Assembly: GCA_015060905.1 (NCBI GenBank)
Contig: SUXQ01000006.1
Location: forward strand, 1 to 64,000
Length of the DNA stretch: 64,000 nucleotides
Source of the DNA: Bacteroidales bacterium
GTDB lineage: Bacteria > Bacteroidota > Bacteroidia > Bacteroidales > Bacteroidaceae
Direction: 5' to 3'
This document shows positions 1 through 9,501 of this stretch, piece by piece; within the stretch, counting starts at the first letter, position 1, and each line of letters begins with the position of its first letter. The position numbers and the translations under genes were made by a program. The notes under the pieces were generated by a model. That model did not search any database. It had not been told where the DNA came from and saw only the letters and a list, made by a program, of their open reading frames with translations.

Positions 1-7
1 ATTCGCA

Positions 8-40
8 TTGTGTAAATAAAGGTTAAATTTGTTAAATTTG
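8..40 (+). promoter_or_regulatory. Putative Bacteroidales-type promoter upstream of the LRR open frame
   Basis: Two overlapping TAAATTTG boxes (24-31 and 33-40) match the TAnnTTTG -7 element of Bacteroidetes sigma-ABfr promoters. A TTG at 8-10 lies 22 bases before the second box and could act as the -33 element. A transcript would begin near base 47. The only ATG shortly downstream (68-70) opens a nine-codon frame out of register with the repeats, so a promoter may remain although the start of the gene it served is gone. Confidence 0.4.
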
Positions 41-105
41 CACTTCTGGAATCAATATTAAATCCAGATGTATTTATTTCTACCGTTTAGCTTTTAAATT
101 ATTGA

Positions 106-1683
106 GTACTAACGGATAAGAAATACTGTCTTTGCAGTAGCCTTGCAAGTGTAACAATCCCCAACAGTGTTACAAGCATAGGAGGGTCTGCGCTCTATGG
201 TTGCAGCAGTCTTACAAGTATTACAATTGGCAACAGTGTTACAAGCATAGGAGGGTCTGCGTTCTATGGTTGCAGCAGTCTTGCAAGTATTACAATTCCC
301 AACAGTGTTACAAGCATAGGAAAAAATGCGTTTTATGGTTGCAGCGGCCTTACAAAAGTAAAGCTAAATTGTGACTCTGTTGGCGGTTGGTTTAGTGGCA
401 TTGCTTCTATAAAAGAGGTAATCATTGGCGACAGCGTTACAAGCATAGGAGATTATGCGTTCTATAATTGCAAAGGTCTTACAAGCGTAGCAATCGGTAA
501 TAGTGTAACAAGCATAAGAGATCATGCGTTCTATAAATGCAAAGGTCTTACAAGCGTAACAATCGGTAATAGTGTAACAAGCATAGGAGGGTGGGCGTTC
601 TATAATTGCAGCGGTCTTACAAGCGTTACAATTCCTAATAGTGTTACAAGCATTGGATACGAAGCGTTCGCTTATTGCACTGGCCTTACAAGCATAATAA
701 TCCCCAATAGCGTTACAAGTATTGGAAACAAAGCGTTCTATTATTGCAGTGGTCTTACAAGCATTACAATCCCCAACAGCGTTACAAGCATTGGAGGCTC
801 TGCGTTCAGTGGTTGCAACCTTACAAAATTTGAACTAAATTGTGACTCTGTTGGCGATTGGTTTCGTGGCATCGCTTCCATAAAAGAGTTAATCATCGGC
901 GATAGCGTTACAAGCATAGGACGTAGTGCATTCTCAGGCTGCAGCGGCCTTACAAGCGTCACAATTGGCAATAGTGTTACAAGCATAGGCAGTAGTGCAT
1001 TCTCTAGTTGCAGCGGTCTTAAAAATGTAGCAATCGGTAATAGTGTAACAAGCATAGGCAGTGGTTCGTTCTCTGGTTGCAGCGGCCTTACAAGCGTAAC
1101 AATCCCCAATAGTGTAAGAATAATAGGAGAGGAGGCGTTCGAGCGTTGCAGCGGTCTTAAAAATGTAACAATCGGCAATTGCGTTACAAGTATCGGAAGT
1201 AGTGCGTTCGAGCGTTGCAGCGGTCTTACAAGTATTACAATCCCTAACAGCGTTACAAGCATAGGATATCATGCGTTCTATGTTTGCAGCGGCCTTACAA
1301 GTATTACAATTGGCAATAGCGTTACAAGCATAGGATACGATGCATTTGGATTCAGCAGCCTTACAAAAGTAGAGCTAAATTGTGACTCTGTTGGCGGTTG
1401 GTTTAGTGGCATTGCTTCTTTAAAAGAGGTAGTCTTCGCCAACAGCGTTACAAGCATAAGACAGGGTGCCTTCTATGATTGCAGTGGTCTTACAAGCATT
1501 GAAATTCCAAACAGCGTTACAAGCATAGGGGGCAGTGCGTTCGCTGGTTGCAGTAGGCTTACAAGTATTGTTGTAGAAAGAGGCAATCCCAAATATGATA
1601 GTCGCAATAATTGCAATGCTATAATTGAAACCGCAACAAATACACTTATTACTGGATGTAACAATACAAATATTCCAAATAGT
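106..1683 (+). pseudogene. Start-less 5' extension of the BspA-like gene (LRR region)
   Basis: The frame used by the large downstream coding region is open back to base 106, after in-frame stops at 88-90 and 103-105. From about base 130 it encodes continuous BspA-type leucine-rich repeats. No in-frame ATG, GTG or TTG occurs before GTG 1684, and there is no signal peptide or the usual N-terminal cap. Repeat homology begins abruptly near base 133, which looks like a junction. Either the 5' end has been deleted or rearranged (pseudogene or silent cassette), or the repeats are misassembled. Translation of this part from this copy is doubtful. Confidence 0.6.
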
Positions 1684-1870
1684 GTGACAAGCATAGGAAA
1701 AAATGCATTTTATGGTTGCGGCCTTACAAACATTAAAATACCAAACAGCGTTACAAGCATAGGCAGTAGTGCGTTTTCTGGTTGTACTAGTCTTACAAAT
1801 GTTATAATCGGCAATAGTGTAACAAGCGTAGGAAGTGGTGCGTTCAGTGGTTGCACAGTGCTAAACGAAA
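130..1870 (+). repeat. About 21 tandem 69-bp leucine-rich-repeat units
   Basis: A 23-codon unit with consensus SLTSITIPNSVTSIGGSAF plus a variable Y-G-C-S segment recurs every 69 bases. S-V-T-S-I cores start near 166, 235, 304, 436, 502, 571, 640, 709, 778, 904, 973, 1042, 1111, 1180, 1249, 1318, 1444, 1513, 1681, 1747 and 1816. Three longer insertions containing N-C-D-S-V-G and W-F interrupt the array near 364, 835 and 1375. Nucleotide identity between units is high, so recombination, copy-number change and assembly collapse are all possible. Confidence 0.9.
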
Positions 1871-4800
1871 TAAACTGTTACGCTATAGAACCTCCTAAAT
1901 TGGGTTATGACGTATTTTATAACATATATCCTAATGCTATTTTAAAAGTACCTCTCGAATCTTTCGAACTTTATAGCTCGGCAGACGGATGGAAGGAGTT
2001 TACAGCAATTATGTCTTTCGGCTATAATACTATAACCTTAATTTTGCCCGACGACGCGACAGGCGGAAAATACAAGGATATGTATCTTGAGCTGTACGAC
2101 GAAAGTGGAAAACGCCTTTACAGGTATATTATTACAGATAAAAAAGCGTATTCATTTAGTGTAAAAGATAATGGCAGATACAGCATTTGTATGAAGAACG
2201 ACAAAGATGTCGTGTTTGGCTCTATTAACGATATTTGTGTGGAAGATTCGGATATTGACGTTGAATTTTCGACGCTACTGCAACCCAGGCAGGTAGAAAT
2301 GAAAGTGCTTACGCCAAAAGGCGAAGATGTTACTAAAGAGGTTAAAATAACTTGGTTGAGCAAGGATAGCACATTCCTTTGTCAAGGTAATTTAGTAAAT
2401 AACACCATAAAAGGTACTGAACTTTACTACAAAATAGAGCTTCCAAAGGGACTGGTCGAAATGTACGCGACGCCACAAATGAGCAGCTACAGTGTAAAAG
2501 ATGGCGAAAATGTAATAGAGTGCACTCTGAACAAATATGAAAATGTTCTTGTAAGCGGTACAATCTTAGACTCAAGGACAAACACTCCTGTTTTGGATGC
2601 AATAGTAACTGTAGTCCAGCATTTCACCCACGAGTATTCAAAATTACAAACTTTGCGTGTCGACAAAGAGGGACGCTTCAGTGGCAACTTTGCAAATGTA
2701 CCATTAACAATTACTGTGGCTGCCGGGGATTATATTTCACAATCGTACGAGGTTACGACTGTGAACAGCAGTAAAATAGAGAAAGACTTTTTGCTCGCCT
2801 CCGTAACCGGCACAGTAGTTGCTGCGGACTTTACATTTACAGAAAGTGTTGCGGCTGGGGATGATGCAATAACTGTGGACTATTATAGCGATTATGCAAA
2901 TGTAGAGTACTCTATTTATAATGCGACCAAGAAATTACCTATAAAGAACTTTAAAGTTCAGGGAACGTCAATGATACTGATGGACGAGACAGAAATAGGC
3001 GATAAACTTATAATAACTGTAACAAGCAAGAGTAATTCGTTCAGCCAGGTAGTTGTCGAGGGCACCATTGATGTTACAAACAAATTAAAGGTAAAAATAC
3101 CTATCGTGGAATTAGGAAAATTGTCGGTAACATTCGCCGCAAGCGACAATAAAGAGAATGTGGGCATACTGTATGACAAAGATGGGCAGTTTGTGCGAAA
3201 AGCTAAATTCACCGACAAAGAACTTACTCTTAGCAATATTGTCGACGGCAGTTACACTTTGGTAACCATGGGGCACAGCAATTTCTTCAATTCAATATCA
3301 AATATGTTGAACATAGAGAGCAGTGGGCTTGTTGTTGGGAAAGATTTTCTGCGTCACTCGGTAAATATAAGCAGCGGAAACATAACAAAAGTAAGTATTA
3401 CGCAAGTACCGCTATTCAATGATAGTAAATTTTATTACACTGATGCAACCACTTCGTTTACAGTTAATAAGCCCTCAATAACCATAGGCAACTATTTGAC
3501 ATTGCGTGGCGAAATAGGATTCAAGAAAAAATATGCCGACAAAATATCCAACCTGCAACTAATATTGGATATCCCCGATGGTTGCATATTTGTAGATAAT
3601 TCCGTAATAATAGGTAGTAGCGTCTGCGATTATGTGCTTGACAACAACCGCATTACGATAGACTTGAAAAATGCGAACAGCATTGTACGTTTCTGCGTTA
3701 TTCCGCAAAGGCAAGGAACATACACCCCAAATGCATTCGTAAGGTTCACGATAGATGGCAAAGAGATTATCCAGCCGATAGGCTCTGCAAAATTCGAGGC
3801 CAAGAGCATGAGCCTTACAGTTCCTCAATATACTACTCTGACGACAGTGCCTATTAATGGTGTTGCGTTACCCGGTAGCAGAATTGAAATTTACGACAAT
3901 GAGACACTTGTTGGCGAAACTACAGCCCTTGCGAACGGACTGTGGAACAGCAATATAGAATTATCCAATCCTTTTGCACAGTCGTTCCACTCTATTTACG
4001 CCAAAATTACAGACATAGAGGGGATGGAGTTCTTGAGTGAAACAATGCATTTGGAATATGACAGGGATGGATATATGGTAACAAAAGTGACCATGCTAAA
4101 CAGCCGCCAAACTGTTACCTTTGACATGCTACAAGGCGAATACAGTCCCGGTTCATATACTTATCGTGGTAATGGTGACTTTACATTTGTTGCCGAATTT
4201 AATAAGCCCGACACTGCGGTTATAAAAAATGTGGAATTTAAAGTGCTAGCATCCGATGGTACAGTGCGACGTCTGCAAGGTACATATAATGACGCTAAAA
4301 AAGCATGGGTCGCAACATCCACTTATCCAAATAGCAAAAAATTGCCTATAAATGTAAAAGTTGATTTTATTTCCACATGGGTACCATCTATATACGATGA
4401 AGAAAAAAGAGAGTATTTTGAAAATTTCTTCGACGAGTCGTTAAAAGAGATTGAACTTGCATACGACAATTGTGACATGGAATTGTTGGAGCAAAATGAT
4501 AGTGTAATATATTTCTCGGTTACACCTAATGGTTACGAGCACAAGGAGTACTTTACGTTTACAGCACTCGATTACGAAAGTACAGTTGCGGCAAATAGCG
4601 ACAAAAATATAATGCGTATAAAGAATGATAACGTAGATTTATGCGTTGTTCACGAAGCATACGAAACAACAAGTAATAGTATTATTTGGGAAAATAATGA
4701 AAGGGTGGCTTACAGTATATTAAACAACGGAGTTAACAGAATTAATATACAAAATGATAAGAATAGAATACATCTTATTGCTCTTTCTGCCGTATACGGA

Positions 4801-7800
4801 ATAGGTTCTGCTGTATTCGAATATAATTTGCGAGTTGCAGAAATAGAGTGGTGGTACAACATCGTTCATATCGAAAGGGGTCAATACGCAAAATCTTATG
4901 AAGAATTTTACAAAATTCTTTATGCAAAGTGCGACGATGGCTCCTTGAAAATAGGTGACACCAAACAACTGGAGTATAACAGGAATTGGGCGGACAAATG
5001 GTATAAGAGTACTTGTGAATTTTTGGATATATACGAGGAATTACTTCGTATTGAGAGAGAGGGATTAAGACAGGAATGTACAATAAACGGAGCTTTTGAT
5101 GTATTATTGTCATTTTTTGGCCCGGGAAATAAATTTGGAAGTGCTGCCGCAGGAAAAGTGGCGTCGGTTTTAAAATCACAATCAAAGGTATATAGTGAGG
5201 AATTGATTGCTGAAGTTGCCGGTGGAACAAAGGCTTTTGTCGAGGGTGTTACAAACGAATTAATCGGAGCGACTGCAGATATAATTTCTAATGAGACAAT
5301 GCCTCCCAGGTTTAATATTTCTGATTGGTATTTCGAAAAGAAAAATGGGCTTGCAAAATCTTATATCAATGCGGTAAATACTATTAAAGGTGCTTATAAG
5401 AAATGTGAGGATAAAGAAGATGAGGAAGATGATGAAACTCCTGGATTAGATGAGGAAGATGATGACACTCCTGGAGATGACGAGGTGGATGACGAGGAAG
5501 TAGGCAGCGACGATGATGATGAATTCCTAATCCCTAATGTTCAACCTATCATCGACCCTGCGGGATATGTTTACGAGGGCGTGCCCTCGAACAGGCTGGA
5601 GGGCGTGACGGCCACATGCTACTACAAAGAGACAGTAGAGGATATGTACGGCGATAAGCATGAAAATATTGTTCTTTGGGACGCTGAAAAGTATGGACAA
5701 CAAAACCCGCTTGTCACCGACAAGAATGGAATGTATCGTTGGGACGTTCCGCAGGGATTGTGGCAGGTGAAATTCGAGAAAGAGGGTTACGAAACTGCCT
5801 ACAGCGAGTGGTTGCCCGTGCCTCCGCCACAGTTGGAGGTGAATATTGCTATGACTCAATACAGACAGCCCGAGGTTAAAGATGCTGTTGCGTACGAAAA
5901 TGCCATAGAAGTGGAGTTTGACAAATATATGAAAGCCGAGTCTTTGAATGTCGACAATTTTGTTGTTACCCAAAATGGACAACCTGTAAATGGTGCAATA
6001 GAACTGCTGAATGTTGAAAATTCGTCCGACTCGGGTGGGGAACGTTTGGCTACTATAGTACGTTTCAATGTTGCCGAGCCGTTTACGGCACAAGAGGTTG
6101 CGCTTGTGGTGAAAAAAGAGGTAACAAGCTATGCCGGCTTGACAATGGCCGAAGATTATTCATGCAAGTTGAAGGTAGGGAAAGAGATAAAGCAGATGGT
6201 TGTGGATGATGAGGTATATGTCCCATATATGGGCGAAAAAAGCATTTACGTTACTATCCTTCCCGCACAAGCCTCTGCCGGAAAGATTGTAAATGCTAAA
6301 GTAGAATCAAATGCTCTTGCCACACTGACCGCTGCAAATGCTATTATAGACAAGCAGGGTAAGGCCCAATTTACTATAAAAGGAGAATTGCCGGGCGCAA
6401 CAACCTTGCACTTCAGTATCGAGGGGACAAGAACTGCTGCGCAAACGATAGTGAAGATTGTCGAGCAAGAGGACTTTGTCATAGAAACGCCGCAAGCCTC
6501 GGTAGCTTCGGGTAGCCACGTTTATAAAGGCTCCAAGGTTATGTTGTCTACCAATGATAAGAAACTTAAAATATGGTATACCACTGACGGCTCGTGTCCC
6601 TGCGACGAGAATGGCACACGAAAATTGTATTCCCAGCCTATTGTCATCAGCAAAGAGACTACATTGGCGGCTATGGCCGAAAATGAAGAGGGAGAAACAA
6701 GCGACACAGAAACATTTGTCTATAAAATTCTGAAAAGCGACGCGGGAGTAGAACTGCATGAGGGGTGGAATTGGGTATCGTTTAACATGGAAAGTGATGC
6801 CTTGAACAGCGTTAATGCAGCACTGAAAAGCGGTACGTGGAGCAGCGAGGATGAAATAAAGAATGCATATTATTTCGATTCATATTCAAAGAACAATATG
6901 CAGTGGATGGGCACGCTCAGCCAGCATGGAGGTTTGAAAAACAATGAAATGTACAAGGTGCATTCTTCGCGTGAACAAAATATAAGACTCACGGGTGACG
7001 CGATTAACCCCGAAAAGGTGATTATTACAGTGGGTTCCGGATGGAACTACATAAGCTACCTGCCATTGACCGACCTTAGCGTAGAGGAGGCTTTGTCGGG
7101 CTATAAGGCACGGGTTGGCGATATTATAAAGTCGCAGAATGGCTTTGCGGTATATACAGACAAAAACAGATGGGAGGGTGACCTTGCAACACTCTCTGTC
7201 GGCAGGGGTTACATGTTGAAACGTGCTGCAGACGCGGCTGCAACATCATTCTATTATCCGGCAGCTGCAAAGATAAAGAACAACTCCGCACGAATAAGCC
7301 GCAGAGGGTATTACAATTATGCCGATAATATGAGTCTCATTGGCGTTGTCGACGATTATATGGCAAGCGAGGGCGACTCACTTGTTGCTGTCGTGCAGGG
7401 CGAGGAACGTGGAACTTGTGCTTTGCAGAATGATGCAAAGGTATACCTTACTATACAGGGTGACAATGCTGCAAATGTCGAACTTGTGCTTAAACGACAA
7501 GATAAAATAGTGGCAAAGGCAAACAACAAAATTACTTTCAAGAGTAATGCGGTTGTCGGCACAATAGAATCGCCCATTAAGATAAAATTTGCTGCGACAA
7601 GCGAGGCGGACAGAATTTCCGTCACTCCACGAATAGTAGAGAATGAACTGTCGGTAGCTGTAAATGATGAAAATATGCGCAAGGTTGAAATTTACATCTA
7701 CAGCACAGATGGTTCTATTGTCAGAGAATCCAAAGAGAATGTTGTGTCGAACGGATGTTACACAGAAACATTCATGTTGTCTGATATTTCTGCGGGAGTG

Positions 7801-7860
7801 TATATTGTGAAAATAGTTATCAATAATGAATTGAACGTTGTACGTATCATTAAAAAGTAA
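1684..7860 (+). CDS. BspA-like leucine-rich-repeat surface protein, 5'-truncated
   Basis: This is the 3' part of a very large multidomain cell-surface protein, 2058 codons from the first possible start, a GTG inside a repeat. After the last LRRs (to about 1870) comes the usual BspA closing segment (L-K-V-P, G-W-K-E-F). Then follow a carboxypeptidase-regulatory-like domain (about 2545-2790), several Ig-like beta domains, a strongly acidic linker (about 5410-5525), an SbsA-like Ig domain (about 5870-6180), a chitobiase C-terminal-like domain (about 6480-6730, Y-T-T-D-G) and a C-terminal module resembling the type IX secretion sorting domain (about 7610-7857, ending V-R-I-I-K-K). BspA-type proteins commonly mediate adhesion; the ligand here is unknown. 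The open frame continues upstream to 106 without a start codon, so the gene is probably truncated. A small lipoprotein gene follows after 6 bases. Confidence 0.75.
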   Translation: MTSIGKNAFYGCGLTNIKIPNSVTSIGSSAFSGCTSLTNVIIGNSVTSVGSGAFSGCTVLNEINCYAIEPPKLGYDVFYNIYPNAILKVPLESFELYSSADGWKEFTAIMSFGYNTITLILPDDATGGKYKDMYLELYDESGKRLYRYIITDKKAYSFSVKDNGRYSICMKNDKDVVFGSINDICVEDSDIDVEFSTLLQPRQVEMKVLTPKGEDVTKEVKITWLSKDSTFLCQGNLVNNTIKGTELYYKIELPKGLVEMYATPQMSSYSVKDGENVIECTLNKYENVLVSGTILDSRTNTPVLDAIVTVVQHFTHEYSKLQTLRVDKEGRFSGNFANVPLTITVAAGDYISQSYEVTTVNSSKIEKDFLLASVTGTVVAADFTFTESVAAGDDAITVDYYSDYANVEYSIYNATKKLPIKNFKVQGTSMILMDETEIGDKLIITVTSKSNSFSQVVVEGTIDVTNKLKVKIPIVELGKLSVTFAASDNKENVGILYDKDGQFVRKAKFTDKELTLSNIVDGSYTLVTMGHSNFFNSISNMLNIESSGLVVGKDFLRHSVNISSGNITKVSITQVPLFNDSKFYYTDATTSFTVNKPSITIGNYLTLRGEIGFKKKYADKISNLQLILDIPDGCIFVDNSVIIGSSVCDYVLDNNRITIDLKNANSIVRFCVIPQRQGTYTPNAFVRFTIDGKEIIQPIGSAKFEAKSMSLTVPQYTTLTTVPINGVALPGSRIEIYDNETLVGETTALANGLWNSNIELSNPFAQSFHSIYAKITDIEGMEFLSETMHLEYDRDGYMVTKVTMLNSRQTVTFDMLQGEYSPGSYTYRGNGDFTFVAEFNKPDTAVIKNVEFKVLASDGTVRRLQGTYNDAKKAWVATSTYPNSKKLPINVKVDFISTWVPSIYDEEKREYFENFFDESLKEIELAYDNCDMELLEQNDSVIYFSVTPNGYEHKEYFTFTALDYESTVAANSDKNIMRIKNDNVDLCVVHEAYETTSNSIIWENNERVAYSILNNGVNRINIQNDKNRIHLIALSAVYGIGSAVFEYNLRVAEIEWWYNIVHIERGQYAKSYEEFYKILYAKCDDGSLKIGDTKQLEYNRNWADKWYKSTCEFLDIYEELLRIEREGLRQECTINGAFDVLLSFFGPGNKFGSAAAGKVASVLKSQSKVYSEELIAEVAGGTKAFVEGVTNELIGATADIISNETMPPRFNISDWYFEKKNGLAKSYINAVNTIKGAYKKCEDKEDEEDDETPGLDEEDDDTPGDDEVDDEEVGSDDDDEFLIPNVQPIIDPAGYVYEGVPSNRLEGVTATCYYKETVEDMYGDKHENIVLWDAEKYGQQNPLVTDKNGMYRWDVPQGLWQVKFEKEGYETAYSEWLPVPPPQLEVNIAMTQYRQPEVKDAVAYENAIEVEFDKYMKAESLNVDNFVVTQNGQPVNGAIELLNVENSSDSGGERLATIVRFNVAEPFTAQEVALVVKKEVTSYAGLTMAEDYSCKLKVGKEIKQMVVDDEVYVPYMGEKSIYVTILPAQASAGKIVNAKVESNALATLTAANAIIDKQGKAQFTIKGELPGATTLHFSIEGTRTAAQTIVKIVEQEDFVIETPQASVASGSHVYKGSKVMLSTNDKKLKIWYTTDGSCPCDENGTRKLYSQPIVISKETTLAAMAENEEGETSDTETFVYKILKSDAGVELHEGWNWVSFNMESDALNSVNAALKSGTWSSEDEIKNAYYFDSYSKNNMQWMGTLSQHGGLKNNEMYKVHSSREQNIRLTGDAINPEKVIITVGSGWNYISYLPLTDLSVEEALSGYKARVGDIIKSQNGFAVYTDKNRWEGDLATLSVGRGYMLKRAADAAATSFYYPAAAKIKNNSARISRRGYYNYADNMSLIGVVDDYMASEGDSLVAVVQGEERGTCALQNDAKVYLTIQGDNAANVELVLKRQDKIVAKANNKITFKSNAVVGTIESPIKIKFAATSEADRISVTPRIVENELSVAVNDENMRKVEIYIYSTDGSIVRESKENVVSNGCYTETFMLSDISAGVYIVKIVINNELNVVRIIKK

Positions 7861-7866
7861 AAGTGT

Positions 7867-8328
7867 ATGAGAAATATTATTATATTTTTGTCGTTAATGA
7901 CTATGCTGCTGCAGGTTTCTTGCCGTAAAGACAGAGACAGAGATAGTAGCGTCTATTATCCCACATTTGAAAAGCCTTATTGGAGTGTTTCGAATAGTGA
8001 ATTGTATGAATATAGCATGTCGGCTATTGTGATACTCCCAAATTCGTTGCTGTCATACGAGAATGAGGCAGACGAATTAGCGGTATTTTGCGGCAGCGAA
8101 TGTCGCGGTACGGCTAAACGCATACAGGTAGATGCGGTAACATCTGTGTGGGCTATACTTATCTATGGAAGTGGTAACGAGTCGCTGTATTTCAAGTATT
8201 ATTCGTCGCACAATAAGTATATGTACAAGGATGCTACGTATCTGATGTTTGAGGATAATAACAAATATGGTACTTTTGACGAGCCTGTAATTTTGTCGAT
8301 GGAAATAGTTGCGGCTACAGAAAATTAG
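7867..8328 (+). CDS. Small lipoprotein of unknown function
   Basis: A 153-residue protein with a hydrophobic N-terminus ending in a lipobox (L-Q-V-S-C, Cys19), so probably outer-membrane anchored. The mature part starts with a charged K-D-R-D-R-D stretch and is otherwise beta-rich without a motif I recognise. It begins 6 bases after the BspA-like gene and is likely co-transcribed with it. Paired expression could mean it helps present or retain the large protein, but that is inference from position only. Confidence 0.7.
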   Translation: MRNIIIFLSLMTMLLQVSCRKDRDRDSSVYYPTFEKPYWSVSNSELYEYSMSAIVILPNSLLSYENEADELAVFCGSECRGTAKRIQVDAVTSVWAILIYGSGNESLYFKYYSSHNKYMYKDATYLMFEDNNKYGTFDEPVILSMEIVAATEN

Positions 8329-8532
8329 TAATAGTATAATGTGAGTTCTATATGAATATCTGTTGTTCAACTGTGTAGTTGATAATTTTATTTCACCCTT
8401 CCATGAATAGAAAAAACAGCCGCTATACTCTTGTATTTTAACAATATAGAACGTGGGTGCAGGCGTTGTTTAAATAAATGTAACGACTTATAAGCAAAGA
8501 TTTTCCCTAAAGTTTCGGAAAAGTGGAAGATT

Positions 8533-9501
8533 ATGCCTATTTTTGTAGACTTTAGTTTGCAAATAGATAGTTTGGGAAAATACGACCTTATATCCATAAT
8601 AGGCCCCACAGCTTGCGGAAAAACATCGTTGGCTGTGGCGGTGGCTCGTGCCCTCGGTGGCGAAATTCTCAGTGCCGACAGTCGTCAGGTTTATCGTGGT
8701 ATGGATATTGGTACGGGAAAAGATATTTCGGAGTATGGCGAGGGTGCTGCTCGTGTGCCTTATCATCTGATAGATATTGTTGATGCGGGTGAAAAGTACA
8801 ATCTCTTTGAGTTTCAGCGCGATTTTTTGAATTCCTACAACGACGTTATTGCTCGTGGCGCTGTTCCTGTGCTGTGTGGCGGTAGTGGTTTGTATGTAGA
8901 GTCTGTGCTTCGCGGCTATCGCTTGATTCCTGTTCCCGAGAATATGGAATTGCGTGAGCGTCTCGAAAAATATTCTCTCGAACAGCTTACAGAAATGTTG
9001 GCCTCGTACAAGGTGCTGCATAATACTACTGATGTTGACACTAAGAAGCGTGCGATACGTGCGATAGAGATTGAAGAACATTATGCCCGCACGCCGCAGA
9101 GCGAGCGTGAGTTTCCACTGCTCACGTCCCTGATAGTAGGCCTCGATGTAGAGCGTGAGGTTCGTCGCGAGCGTATAAGCAACCGCCTTGCCGCGCGTCT
9201 CGAAGAGGGGCTTGTTGACGAGGTGCGTGCGCTTCTCGATAAAGGCATCTTGCCCGAGCAGCTTATATATTATGGCCTTGAATATAAATTTGTGACCCTA
9301 TATCTTGTGGGTGCCATGAGCTACGATGATATGTTCAAGGGACTCGAGACGGCTATTCATCAGTTTGCAAAAAGGCAGATGACATGGTTCAGGGGAATGG
9401 AACGTCGTGGGCTGAAAATTAATTGGATAGATGCTTCGCTGTCAATGGAAGAGAAGGTCGAAACGATAAAAAATATGTTTTATGGTGGTAGCGCGACTTA
9501 G
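8533..9501 (+). CDS. miaA: tRNA dimethylallyltransferase MiaA
   Basis: Transfers a dimethylallyl group to A37 of tRNAs that read codons starting with U. The 322-residue length is normal. The P-loop G-P-T-A-C-G-K-T lies at residues 24-31, followed by the family signatures S-A-D-S-R-Q-V-Y-R-G-M-D-I-G-T-G-K and C-G-G-S-G-L-Y. The C-terminus contains the typical Q-F-A-K-R-Q-M-T-W-F segment. The 3' end overlaps the next gene by 20 bases, which suggests translational coupling. Bacteroidales often carry two miaA-like genes, so this may not be the only copy. Confidence 0.93.
   Translation: MPIFVDFSLQIDSLGKYDLISIIGPTACGKTSLAVAVARALGGEILSADSRQVYRGMDIGTGKDISEYGEGAARVPYHLIDIVDAGEKYNLFEFQRDFLNSYNDVIARGAVPVLCGGSGLYVESVLRGYRLIPVPENMELRERLEKYSLEQLTEMLASYKVLHNTTDVDTKKRAIRAIEIEEHYARTPQSEREFPLLTSLIVGLDVEREVRRERISNRLAARLEEGLVDEVRALLDKGILPEQLIYYGLEYKFVTLYLVGAMSYDDMFKGLETAIHQFAKRQMTWFRGMERRGLKINWIDASLSMEEKVETIKNMFYGGSAT

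Noticed and set aside
68-97. ATG 68 as the start of the LRR gene
   Set aside because: It opens only nine codons (M-Y-L-F-L-P-F-S-F) in a frame different from the repeats and then stops; a simple frameshift does not produce a normal signal peptide followed by the family cap.
741-1694. Long minus-strand open frames rich in L-V-R-P-L-Q repeats
   Set aside because: They are the complement of the 69-bp LRR array, which is stop-free in several frames because of its repeat composition. The plus frame has the recognisable protein.
130-1870. Non-coding satellite or CRISPR-like repeat
   Set aside because: The 69-bp period is an exact multiple of three and encodes canonical BspA leucine-rich repeats without a stop.
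9482-9501. Frameshift between miaA and the lipid-kinase gene
   Set aside because: Both proteins are full length with intact family motifs. The 20-base overlap is ordinary coupling.
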